The notes under the pieces are model-generated. The model was not told the DNA's origin and did not search any database. It saw only the letters and a program-made list of their open reading frames with translations. This document shows, piece by piece, positions 54,029-63,718 of a stretch of 64,000 nt of DNA. The stretch is from the NCBI GenBank assembly GCA_016716085.1, contig JADJWY010000024.1, forward strand, positions 60,456 through 124,455, read 5' to 3'. Source of the stretch: Hahellaceae bacterium. Its GTDB lineage: Bacteria; Pseudomonadota; Gammaproteobacteria; Pseudomonadales; Oleiphilaceae. The stretch's first letter is position 1, and each line of letters starts with the position of its first letter. Both the position numbers and the translations under genes were made by a program.

Positions 54029-55586
54029 GTGTTTTACGATTCAAAAGAAATCCAAGATAAAAAGGTCGTCGAAGCTGATTTGTGTATCATCGGTGGGGGC
54101 AGCCGGAATAACGCTTGCGAGGGAATGATAGGCTTGCCCTTACAGGTCTGCCTGCTGGAAAGCGGCGGGTTCGACTTCGACCTGGATACCCAGAACCTCT
54201 ATCAAGGTGCCAGTACAGGATATGATAACTACCCGGTTGACGCATCGAGGATGCGATTTTTAGGCGGGACGACGAATCATTGGAATGGCAATATATGGCC
54301 CTTGTTTCCCGATGATTTTGAGCAGCGAGACTGGATTCCAGGCAGTGGCTGGCCGATTAGCCGTGAAATGCTTAATGCCTATTATCCCAAAGCGGCCGAG
54401 GTCGTGCAGATTAAGGGGCCCTACTCCTGGGATTTCGACGAGCTGAAGCAGTATATCCAGCCTATTTTTTATGATCCTCGCCTGATTGAAAATACGATGC
54501 TTGATCGGGCCGTCTTTTCAGCATAGCCCCGACGCGGTTTGGCAGGTTTATCGTAGTGAGCTTGAGCGCGCGGAAAACGTGCATGTCTACCTTTGGGCGA
54601 ATGCCGTCGGGTTTGATACTGATCCGCAGGGCGTTCGGGTAACAGGCATTCCGGTAAAAACACTGAATGGCCTGACATTTACGGTAAAAGCGCGGTATTA
54701 CGTGCTGAGTGCGGGGTCTATAGAAAATGCGCGTTTGCTTTTGCTTTCCAATCAGTCGGTAAGGGCTGGCCTGGGGAATCAGCATGACGTCGTCGGGCGA
54801 TACTTCAATGATCATCCCATGGCGAGAATAGGGAAAATCGTCTTCGCGGACGTCGGAGAGGCACTTGAAGGCCCCCCTAAATCTAAAGGAATTCGTGGCG
54901 TGCTAACGCTCTCTACGGCGGGGATGAGAGAAAAGAAAGTTGCACGTGTCATGGGAATGGTCTCACCCGTGAGTAAAATGACAACCCGACAGGCCTTGAG
55001 TTATTTCTGGAAGACAAGTAAGCGAATCTGGAATAACGAGGAAGATTTAACTGAAAAGATAGCCTCTGTCACTTCTGCAATGGGGCGTTTGCAGAATGAC
55101 CTGGGTGCAATTCATGGGTGGTCCGATACGCAGGCGGCCTATCTGGATGTGGTTATTGAGCAGTTGCCCTGCCGCGACAGTCGGGTGACACTTTCAGATG
55201 AAGTTGATGCGCTTGGCTTGCCTAAAGTGGTGCTTGATTGGCGTTTTGTACCTGAGCAGGAGGAGCTTACCCAGCGAGCATTTCAACTTATGGCTGAACA
55301 AATAGGCGCGTCAGGCCTGGGGCGAATGCAAATAACGGAATCGCTCAGTTTTGCAAATCCCAGTGCATTTCTGTTCAGGAGTTCCTTTCACCATATGGGG
55401 ACGACCCGAATGGGAACGGATCCTTCTATCTCCGTCGTTGATCCCAATAGTCGGGTGCACACTGTCGATAACCTATATATTGCGGGAAGTTCTGTTTTTC
55501 CGACAACTGGCGTTTCAAATCCTACGCTAACAATCGTGGCCATGACCCTGCGTTTGGCTGAGCATCTTAAGGCAAAACTGGTGTAG
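54029..55586 (+). pseudogene. GMC-family oxidoreductase, broken by small indels
   Basis: About 520 codons of an FAD-dependent GMC enzyme in several frames. The first frame (54029-54526) has LCIIGGG, then a local scramble: the +1 frame at 54100-54125 reads AAGITLARE, the missing dinucleotide-fold end. Two bases are lost near 54100 and one near 54126. A second cluster at 54515-54543 has an extra T, an extra C and a missing G; corrected it reads RAVFQHSPTRFGQVYRSEL. The last frame (to 55586) is intact to the FAD/active end HHMGTTRMG and SNPTLTIVAMTLRLAEHL. Either assembly error or a real pseudogene. Paralogue at 60324. Confidence 0.85.
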
Positions 55587-55600
55587 CGGCTATTGTTGAA

Positions 55601-55628
55601 AGAGTGCTCGCTACTCAGCGAACACTCT
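55601..55628. terminator. hairpin between converging genes
   Basis: Stem AGAGTG-x-TCGCT with its complement and an ACTC loop; one mismatch. It lies between the GMC gene and the minus-strand membrane gene; its right arm falls in the last codons of the latter. Confidence 0.6.
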
Positions 55629-56638
55629 CTTCTTTCAGTGAGCTTGTAGGGTTGTGCAGCAGTTCTTCGGCACTTTTGTCGTGCCTTAGACTGTAAAGTA
55701 CGCCACCCAGCCCTGCGGATACAAAGGTGTGAATGCGCATCAGTAAGGCGGTTGCCAGTGCCGCTTCAGCTGACACGCCGACAAACCCCAAGATTACCGT
55801 GTACGAAAATTCCATTAAACCGATGCTGCCAATACTGATCGGTAGATTCATCATTACCATGATCAGCGGGACGGCGATTGCCATGCTTGATAGGCTTGTG
55901 GCAGGGCTAAAGGCGGAGACAGCAATCCACGCATAGACGATCGCGAGCGCGTAGAAGGCAAATGAGTAAATCATCGACCAAATAAGGCTGCTGGGAGTGC
56001 TTCTATAAAGAAGTACGCTGGATCTGAACTTGTCGATCTTGCTGAGAATGAGGTCGAATTTGGGCCAGATTTTTACGGCAAATTGGCGAACAGTTTTGAA
56101 TAGCCGCTCATCGACAATCACCCGAGGCTGCCACGAGGGTTACAACAGCAGTAAAAAGAATCGCGACGCCCATAAAGGGTATGTCTATGGAAGTTGACTG
56201 CACAACGGCCACGACCAGAACGATCAACAGGAGCGCCACCAATCCGGTGAAGCGTTCCATGAAAACGGCTGCAGCCGACTGTGCGCGTTTGCCTGATTTC
56301 TTGCCGTGCAGGTGGATGCGAATAATGTCGCCCCCGATGTTGCTGGGCAGTACCAGATTGAAAAAGCGTCCCATCAGATAGTAAGCAAAGAGCTGGCCAA
56401 TCCGGGCCTCGATCTGAATGCCTTTTGCCAACAGAAACCACTTCACTGAGCTGACAAAGTCCAGACATGAGGGCATCACGAAGGATGCCACAAGGAAGAC
56501 AAGGTCTGCCTGAGCAATCAATTCCAGAAAATGTCGTCGCCCTTCGGCTGAGAAAAGACCTGATTGCCAGAACACAAAAACGAGTAGGCCTATCGTGATT
56601 ATGAATCGAAGCATTTTGCCAAATGTTGGCATGCGCAT
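55615..56638 (-). pseudogene. lysylphosphatidylglycerol synthase/flippase-like membrane protein, frameshifted
   Basis: An integral membrane protein of the UPF0104 (AglD2/MprF flippase-domain) group of about 340 codons. The first frame covers FGKMLRFIITIGLLVFVFWQ through LVLPSNIGGDIIRIHLHGKK and FTGLVALLLIVLVVAVV. A one-base loss in the CACCC run at 56119-56123 (plus strand) stops it. The next frame resumes at VIVDERLFKTVRQF and runs to the end with NLPISIGSIGLMEFSY. The joined product would be normal length, so the break may be an assembly error. Such proteins move lipid-linked precursors across the membrane. Confidence 0.82.
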
Positions 56639-56866
56639 GGGGCGGGCATCCTGCAAAAAAAGACTGATGTTGCAGATTATAACGGCTTTTCATTGGTTGC
56701 ATCGGATTATTACGCGACAAGAAGCCCGTCACATAAATTGTGAAAAACAGTAAAAAGTCAAAAAAATGGCGCAATAAGAGGCTTTTAATATGCGCTAATT
56801 TGGCGAATAAATGAGCTGAGCCCCCTAGTATGAGCCCTGTGATTGTAATAACTGGGGTTGATACCA

Positions 56867-58332
56867 ATGAAAACTCAGGTTCTAAACCAAAAAAATTCAT
56901 GGGGCTTTCGCGAGGTCGTAGCCGTTTTTCTGGCCAGCTTGGTGGCGACTGTTTTAAGTGTGGGGGCTTCCAGTGTTCAGGCTGCTACCAAGGTGGTGAT
57001 CGAGAGTCGCCCGGCTTCACTTACGGTGGATGCGGGGCAGCAGGCACGTTTCGATGTGAAAGCGTCTGGTACAGGCCCGTTGGCCTACCAGTGGTATAAG
57101 AACGGTAAGAAAATCAGCGGCGCGACGGCGACCTACTTTCTGATTCCGTCCGTTAGAAGTACAGATGCGGGCTATTTTCAGGTGCGTGTCAGTAACAGTG
57201 TCAGCGTTAACTGGACAGGTAAGGCTTATCTAGAGGTTGACGAGCCGGAAGTAAAAGAGTTGGTCATACTCAGTCGCCCGAATTCGCAAACCATTATTAC
57301 TGGGGATCCTGTGAGTTTTGGCGTGGTTGCGGAGGGTACTGGCGAGCTTTCCTATCAGTGGTATAAAAACGGCAGCAAAATCCTGGGCGCAACGAGCGTG
57401 GGTTATACCATTCCTGCTGTTTCAAGTGGCGATGCGGGGTACTATCAGGTAAAGGTATCGGATGCCAATACGGTTAACTGGACAGGCAAGGCCTATCTTA
57501 CGGTTGAGCAGAAGCCCGTTGAGATTGTGCCGCTGGAAGTCGTGTCCAGACCCGCATCGGTAACTGTGGGTGAGGTGCAAATGCGCAGTTTACTGTGGTC
57601 GCAAAGGCACTGGTACGCTGAGCTATCAGTGGTATAAAAACGGTCAAAAAATGGAGGGTGCGACACAGTTGGATCTTAACTTTGGCGAGTGTGGCCAAGG
57701 CGGATGAAGGTTATTTTCAGGTGCGAATTCAGGATGAGCAGACCTTCAAATGGACCGGGAAAGCATACCTGACCGTTGAGGCGGCGCCGGTAGAAGCTAC
57801 GCCTGAGCTCGATGTAGTGATTTCACTTCAGCCTATGGGCGGGACTGCCTATGCTGGATCCAGTTACACGCTAAACGTTGCGGCGAGCGGAACGGGCGCG
57901 CTGAAATACCAGTGGCGTAAAGATGGTCAGCCACTGTCAGGGGCGGTTCTTCCTCACTTGACGCTTAGCGGTCTTTCACAGAGTGATGCGGGGATCTATG
58001 ATGTAGTGGTTTCAAACGAGACGGGCGCCCTTGTGAGTGAATTGGCCAATCTCTCGGTAGTGGTAGATCGTGCTGCGCGGTTGAGCTGGAAGGCGCCTGC
58101 CACCCGAGTGGATGGATCCAAATTGAATGCCACGGATTTGTCCATGTATCTGGTTTATCATAGCAATGCTGACGGTAGCCTGGATCAGGTGTATGAGGTG
58201 CAAGGGGGTGCCAGTGAGTACGTGCTGACGGGCTTGACCGGTGGAGAGCACTTCTTCGCGGTAACAGCGGTGGATGCCAATGGATATGAAAGCGATTTGA
58301 GTGCGATGGGAAGCAAAGTGATTTATCAGTAG
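56867..58332 (+). pseudogene. Ig-like repeat surface protein with FN3-like end, frameshifted
   Basis: A signal peptide (FLASLVATVLSVGASSVQAA) is followed by four Ig-like domains, each with a 'YQWYKNG...GAT' core and 'D.GYFQV', and a C-terminal fibronectin-III-like domain starting RLSWKAPATRVDGSKLN. In the third domain three single-base changes break the frame: a lost G near 57574, a lost G near 57605 and an extra A near 57678. Corrected, it reads GANAQFTVVAKGTGTLSYQW and LDLTLASVAKADEGYFQV. The ATG at 56867 is preferred over the TTG at 56858. An adhesin-like or matrix protein of the EPS locus. Confidence 0.85.
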
Positions 58333-58362
58333 GCTGTTGTCTGGTTGGCCCTAACAGTGACC

Positions 58363-58401
58363 GGCGGGCGCTTCGAAAGAGGCGTCCGCCTTCTCTTTTT
58401 T
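58363..58401 (+). terminator. rho-independent terminator after the Ig-domain gene
   Basis: A 9-bp stem GGCGGGCGC with GCGTCCGCC (one G-U pair), a 10-base loop and the run TTCTCTTTTTT. It separates the surface-protein gene from the kinase operon. Confidence 0.85.
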
Positions 58402-58523
58402 GCCCGTCTGAGCAATCCAGGTGATTTTTTTGCAAAGATAGGGTGTGCGTGTTACTACGGGCTGATAAAATAGGGGTTTTGCGCTACCATTGTTTGATTG
58501 TGGTGATTTCTGAGAGTGAATAG

Positions 58524-59315
58524 ATGGACAGGATCTCGAAAGCAATAGAGTTGGCCAACAAGAAGCGCAAGGATACCGGGTCCGGCAAGCGCGTGGCTGG
58601 GGGGGTCGATTTTAATAATCTCCAGGTGTTGGAGGTTTCGCCTTCTGTGCTCGAGATCAATAAGGTGGTTGCCGGCGTTTTGACCAACCCGGTTTCAGAG
58701 TACTATCGTGTGTTGCGCACGAAAGTGCTGCGTTTAATGGCTCAGAATAACTGGAAGGTTATTGGTGTCACGGGCCCGAATTCGGCCTCCGGTAAAAGTC
58801 TCACTGCCGCAAACCTGGCGATTGCGATATCGATGGAACCTAATTACTCAGCGTTGCTGGTTGATGCGGACTTGCGCAAACCCGCCCAGGCAAATCTTTT
58901 TGGTGTCAATCCTCCCAAAGGGTTGGGAGACTTGGTCGCTGGTAAAGCCTCGCTGGGGGAGGTTGTCTACTCGCCGGGCATCGAAGGGCTTGGCATCCTC
59001 TTTAACGCTCAGCAGCGATTGGGCTCGTCCGATATTCTCATGTCAAAACCTGTACGAGACATGATCGAGCAAATGAAGTCCAGCGGTGAAAATGTGGTGA
59101 CAATTTTTGATTTGCCGCCGGTTTTTGTGGGCGATGATGCGATCGCGATGGCGAGCCACCTGGATGCAGTGCTTGTGATCGTTAATTCGGGCATGACAAC
59201 CAAGCAGCAACTGCAATCTGCATTGGAATTGCTCAAAGACTCCAAGATAGCAGGCTGTGTTCTCAATAACGCACCGGACAGCGACTGCCTTTCGCAGCAG
59301 TACGGCTATTATTAG
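58524..59315 (+). CDS. CpsD/CapB-like tyrosine autokinase of an EPS/exosortase-type locus
   Basis: A BY-kinase of 263 residues. It has the N-terminal SKAIELANKKRKDTG seen in PEP-CTERM/exosortase-locus kinases, a Walker A loop TGPNSASGKSLTAANLA, Walker A' LLVDADLRKP and a Walker B-like VVTIFDLPPVFVGDDA. The C-terminus ends in a short tyrosine cluster (QQYGYY). Such kinases control polymer length and export with a Wzc-type partner, which is not in the window. Starts about 120 bp after the terminator and is probably the first gene of the operon running to the right edge. Confidence 0.9.
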   Translation: MDRISKAIELANKKRKDTGSGKRVAGGVDFNNLQVLEVSPSVLEINKVVAGVLTNPVSEYYRVLRTKVLRLMAQNNWKVIGVTGPNSASGKSLTAANLAIAISMEPNYSALLVDADLRKPAQANLFGVNPPKGLGDLVAGKASLGEVVYSPGIEGLGILFNAQQRLGSSDILMSKPVRDMIEQMKSSGENVVTIFDLPPVFVGDDAIAMASHLDAVLVIVNSGMTTKQQLQSALELLKDSKIAGCVLNNAPDSDCLSQQYGYY

Positions 59316-59395
59316 TGGCGGCAATCGTGAGCTGTCTGAAACCAGAAATGCGTTCGCAGTGTGCGCAAAAGATTGATGACTAATTCGGTATAACT

Positions 59396-60244
59396 ATGTA
59401 TCAAGAGTTTTATGGGCTAAAGGAACTACCCTTCAATTTGCTCCCGGATCCGGATTTCTTGTTCATGTCCAGTCAGTACCGACAGGCCCTGAGCATGCTT
59501 GAGTATGGCCTGATGAAAGATGGCTTTACGGTTATCACGGGAGAGATTGGAACGGGTAAAACGACCTTGGTTCGCAAATTGCTCGAACGTGAAGAAGCCC
59601 GCTATACGATTGGTTTGTTGAATAACACCGTTGTCTACGAGAAGAATCAGTTACTTAAATGGATCTGTTTCAGCTTTGGTATTCAATATGACGGAAATAG
59701 TCAGGTAGAACTGTATGAGCAGCTCACCAAGTTTTTGATCAAGGAATATCGTGAGGGCCGTCAATGCGTCATGATCATTGACGAAGCACAAAAGCTTGAT
59801 GTCGACTTGCTCGAGCAGGTGCGAATGATTTCTAACCTTAATTATGGAAAGCACCTCCTTATCCAGTTTATTTTGATCGGTCAGCCAGAGCTGCGTGCCA
59901 TTATTCGGCGGCCAGAACTCCACCAGTTTGCCCAGCGTATCTCGGTTGATTACCACCTTAAGCGCTTGAGTGAAATTGATACGGCTTCCTACATCATGCA
60001 TCGTTTAACAGTGGCTGGTGGCGATCCATTTCTCTTTGATGAAGACGCAAAGTCGCTGATTTGGAAAGCGAGCGGGGGTATGCCGCGGCTGATCAACGTC
60101 TTATGTGATACCTCGCTCGTGTATGGCTATGCTGTCGAGTCACCTAAAATCACCGCGGAAATTGTCACTCAGGTGATAAAGGATAAAGAGCAGGGCTTGT
60201 CTCCGATCAGGGAAGAGGATTTTCCCAAGCGACAGGAGTTTTAG
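59396..60244 (+). CDS. XrtA/PEP-CTERM-type AAA ATPase (ExeA-like)
   Basis: A 282-residue ATPase. It begins YQEFYGLKELPFNLLPDPDF, the usual ExeA/XrtA-ATPase start, and has Walker A GEIGTGKTTLVRKL, Walker B VMIIDEAQKLD, and LIGQPELRAIIRRPEL. In exosortase-linked EPS loci this protein accompanies the kinase; its job is thought to lie in export. No exosortase gene or PEP-CTERM protein is in the window. 80 bp after the kinase gene. Confidence 0.9.
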   Translation: MYQEFYGLKELPFNLLPDPDFLFMSSQYRQALSMLEYGLMKDGFTVITGEIGTGKTTLVRKLLEREEARYTIGLLNNTVVYEKNQLLKWICFSFGIQYDGNSQVELYEQLTKFLIKEYREGRQCVMIIDEAQKLDVDLLEQVRMISNLNYGKHLLIQFILIGQPELRAIIRRPELHQFAQRISVDYHLKRLSEIDTASYIMHRLTVAGGDPFLFDEDAKSLIWKASGGMPRLINVLCDTSLVYGYAVESPKITAEIVTQVIKDKEQGLSPIREEDFPKRQEF

Positions 60245-60323
60245 GCGGTCGCATAAAGTCGGTCCTTTGCAAACGTCCCTTGGTCAGGTAAAAGGAGTTA
60301 AGCTTGGTGGCGAGGTGTTTTGA

Positions 60324-62021
60324 ATGATTCTGTCGTCGGCATCACTGGCGTTAGACGAAACGCTCATTGGTGATATTGCCATCGTAGGAACGGGGGCCGC
60401 GGGTATCCCACTGGCACTCACCCTGGCAGAAGCGGGGTTGAAAGTACTTTTGCTTGAAGGCGGCCGAGATCAGGCCGACCCTAAAACCCAATCGCTTTAT
60501 TCGGGTACGGTCTCAGATGCGGCGCTCCACAATCCTCCTGATACCTATCGACATCGTCGTCTGGGTGGATCTACGGTTATTTGGGGTGGGCGCTGCGTGC
60601 CCTATGACCCAGTGGATTTTGAAGCGCGTCCATTTGTTCCCTACAGTGGCTGGCCCATCGCTTATGATGAAGTGGCGAAATACTACGCCTCAGCCAACCT
60701 TTGGTTGGAAGCCGGTGAAGCAGATTACGATGCCAGAACCGCCCTGGAGAAAGGCACCCCTCCATTAATTGCGGGCTTTTCATCGCGGCGCGTTAAGACG
60801 GATGGTCTGGAGCGCTTTTCGCGCCCGACAGACCTTTACAGTCGTTATCGTAAACGACTGGATGTCAATCCAAACATTCAACTGGTGTTTAGCGCGAACT
60901 GCACCCATATTGAGTTGTCTTCGGATGGCTGTTCTGTCGACTATTTGAAGTGCGCATCACTTGAAGGTGCTCGTTTCAGCGTCAAAGCTGATCGGTATAT
61001 TCTGGCTGTGGGTGGAATCGAAACGGCGAGATTATTGTTAGCATCAAATAATGTGGCAAAGGATGGCGTTGGCAACTCGCACGGCCTGGTTGGACGTTTT
61101 TACCAATGCCATATCGCGGGAAATGTTGGCAAGCTGACTTTTTTTGGTCGACCGCACGATATTCGTCACAATTATGAAGTGTCGGGCGAAGGGATCTATT
61201 GCCGTCGGCGCATCAGTCTCACGCAGGATGAGCAAATTGCCCGGCGCGTCAACAATGTCGTAATGCGACTTCATTTTCCTAAGATTACGGATCCTTCACA
61301 TCGAAACGGCGTATTATCCGGCTTGTTCATGGCCCGCCGGTTTATCAGTTACGAGTATGCCACACGATTGAGAGATGGTGATCAATCGGATCGTAGCGTG
61401 TTTATTCGGCATCTCTTTAATATCGTAACAACCCCCTTGGACACGCTTAAATTTGCACTGAACTGGTTGTTCAAACGCACGCTGGCTGTTCGAAAGTTTC
61501 CGTCTGTGATCCTCACGAACAAAACCAATGTGTTCAGTCTTGAAGTCAGTGGTGAGCAAGTGCCGAACCCTGACAGCAGGATAACCTTGATCGATGAGAA
61601 AGATGCGTTGGGGATGCCCAAGGTCAACATCGATTGGAAATATGTCCCCCAGGACATTCAATCGGTGCGCAAATCGCTGCAGGTTTTCGCAGAAGAGCTT
61701 GAAGCGAGCGGTTTAGGGCAATTAGAAATCGATGACGCAAATTTCGAGCGCGAATTGATGCGATTTGGAGCCTATGGTGGCCACCATATCGGTACGGCCA
61801 GAATGGCTGATCGTCCAGATTCGGGTGTCGTCGACTCGAATTCCAGAGTGCATGGGGTTGATAACCTTTACATCGCCAGCAGCGCGGTTTTTCCAACCTC
61901 CGGGCAGGCCAACCCAACCCTGTTGATCGTAGCGCTTGCAATGCGTCTGGCAGATCATTTAATCGCGGATCAGTCGCGGTCTGCGGCTGCGGCGGGTTCC
62001 GCACAGGGAGCGCCAGTATGA
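60324..62021 (+). CDS. GMC-family oxidoreductase
   Basis: A 565-residue FAD enzyme that oxidises alcohol or sugar groups. The FAD fold GTGAAGIP is at 22-29, with LLLEGG, then LGGSTVIWGGRC, GGIETARLLLASN and the active end GGHHIGTARM and QANPTLLIVALAMRLADH. It has no signal peptide. It is intact and a paralogue of the broken gene at 54029. It overlaps the epimerase start (ATGA) and so is coupled to it. The role in the EPS locus, perhaps oxidation of a sugar, is inferred from context. Confidence 0.9.
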   Translation: MILSSASLALDETLIGDIAIVGTGAAGIPLALTLAEAGLKVLLLEGGRDQADPKTQSLYSGTVSDAALHNPPDTYRHRRLGGSTVIWGGRCVPYDPVDFEARPFVPYSGWPIAYDEVAKYYASANLWLEAGEADYDARTALEKGTPPLIAGFSSRRVKTDGLERFSRPTDLYSRYRKRLDVNPNIQLVFSANCTHIELSSDGCSVDYLKCASLEGARFSVKADRYILAVGGIETARLLLASNNVAKDGVGNSHGLVGRFYQCHIAGNVGKLTFFGRPHDIRHNYEVSGEGIYCRRRISLTQDEQIARRVNNVVMRLHFPKITDPSHRNGVLSGLFMARRFISYEYATRLRDGDQSDRSVFIRHLFNIVTTPLDTLKFALNWLFKRTLAVRKFPSVILTNKTNVFSLEVSGEQVPNPDSRITLIDEKDALGMPKVNIDWKYVPQDIQSVRKSLQVFAEELEASGLGQLEIDDANFERELMRFGAYGGHHIGTARMADRPDSGVVDSNSRVHGVDNLYIASSAVFPTSGQANPTLLIVALAMRLADHLIADQSRSAAAAGSAQGAPV

Positions 62022-63002
62022 AGGTTCTCGTGTTGGGTGGCGGAGGTTATGTTGGTCGTGCGATATGTCAGTACGGCCGATCAGAATGATATCAGGGTTG
62101 TGATAGGGTCTCGTCATCCAACACCTGCAACTAAAATTGAAACGGTCTCTGTGAACGTTCTTGAAGAAAGTAGTCTGGCAACCCTGCTTGTCGGTTTCGA
62201 TGCGGTGGTGAATTGCGTGACGGGTGATGGCCAAACGATCAGTCAGGGTGCATTCACCCTCGTTAACGCAGCACTGAGCCTGCCGCGAAAACCCCATCTC
62301 ATTCATATGAGTACGATGGCGGTCTACGGAACGGAAGAAGGGCGCGTGGATGAGCAGTCCCGGCTATTATCCGACATCGGTTGGTATGGTGAGGCCAAAG
62401 TTGAAGCTGAGTCGTGTTTTCGGCGCTATGGCGATGAAGGCGGCCCGGCAACAGTGTTTCGAATTGGGTGCGTTTTTGGTCCTGGCAGCGATCTCTGGAG
62501 TCGACGCATTGCCCAGCTGCTTACCTCCAGGCGTTTGGGCGACTTGGGGGCAGACGGTGATGGGTGGTCCAATTTAGTCCATGTCGACGACATCGCTCAA
62601 GCGACCTTGCTGGCATTGAGAAAACCGAGTGTGAGTGCCGGGCAGATATACAATCTGGCGGCACCTGATAGCCCCCGCTGGAACCGATATTTTCGGGATC
62701 TGGCATTGAAAATTGGTGCCACGCCACTGAAATATGTGACGCCTCGATATCTTTGGGTCGAAACGCATGTGTTTGCTCCGCCTCTAAAGGTTATCGAGCG
62801 TGTATTGAAGAAGGTCCGAAAAGCAACGGGACGCCTTCCAGACGGGATACCTCCATCACTGGCACGATTATGGGCTCAACAGATTCGCTTGGATAGCACC
62901 AAAGTTGAGCGGGAGTTGGGGCTGAAATGGACGCAATATGACGTCGGGCTGCTGAGTAGTGCAGAATCTTTCATTCAATCAAAGGGCGTTAACCAGCCAT
63001 GA
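62018..63002 (+). pseudogene. NAD-dependent epimerase/dehydratase, frameshifted near the start
   Basis: A sugar-nucleotide epimerase of about 325 codons. From the ATG at 62018 the frame reads KVLVLGGGGYVGRAIC, the NAD motif, then goes off at 62071-62078 and stops soon after. The downstream frame starts STADQNDIRVVIGSRHP and stays open to 63002, with MSTMAVYGTEEGRVDEQS, a GWYGEAKVEAE in the catalytic YxxxK position, and VHVDDIAQATLLAL. One inserted or two missing bases explain it. It overlaps the sulfotransferase start (ATGA). Sequencing error or a recent break. Confidence 0.85.
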
Positions 63003-63686
63003 TTTGTCATGACTTTAAATGTGTGTTTGTTCATGTGCCCAAAGCCGCAGGAATGAGCGTCGAGCACTATTTTCTGGATCGGCTCGGGTTGACCTGGGAA
63101 ACGCGTGCGCCACTTTTGTTGAGGCCAAATGATGATCCTTCCAAGGGGCCTGAACGATTGGCGCACCTCTACGCCGAGGAGTATGTCCGATTTGGATACC
63201 TGTCCCAGGCGCAATTTGATGAATACTACGAAATTTTCATTCGTGCGCAATCCATGGGCACGACTGGTCTCCGAGTACAAATTTAGGAACCATAATATTC
63301 GGTTTACCTTCAAAGATTGGGTGATGAACCGCTTGCCCGCACCAGACATGAGCGATGCCTATCGGCACATCGTTCCGCAGGTCGCGTTCACTCATTCCAA
63401 CGATGGTCGGTGTCTGGTCGATTTTGTCGGTAAAATGGAAACCTTGCAAAAAGACTTTGATGTTGTCGCAGCCCATTTAGGTTTCGAGGATAGTACTCTG
63501 CCTCATATCAATGAAACCAAGAAGAATGCCAGTTATGGGCTCAACTGGAAGGTGCGTAAGTGGTTGATGTCCCATCGACAGAAAGAGTTCAAGAATTATC
63601 GCGACTATTACGATGACTCGCTGAGGCAGATTGTTGGGAAGATGTATGAGCGTGATATCGATACCTTTAAATACACCTTCGATTAA
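62999..63686 (+). pseudogene. sulfotransferase-family protein, frameshifted
   Basis: A PAPS-dependent sulfotransferase type (Sulfotransfer_2) of about 229 codons. The first frame has CVFVHVPKAAGMSVEHYF, the PAPS loop region, and runs to an early stop at 63286. The second resumes in FVRNPWARLVSEYKFRNH and ends at 63686. An extra T in the run at 63234-63237 explains the break: corrected it reads YEISFVRNPW. Such enzymes add sulfate to sugars, so the polymer may be sulfated. 32 bp precede the glycosyltransferase gene. Confidence 0.85.
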
Positions 63687-63718
63687 ATCATTCGTTTTAA
63701 ATTAAGCAGGAAACCTTG

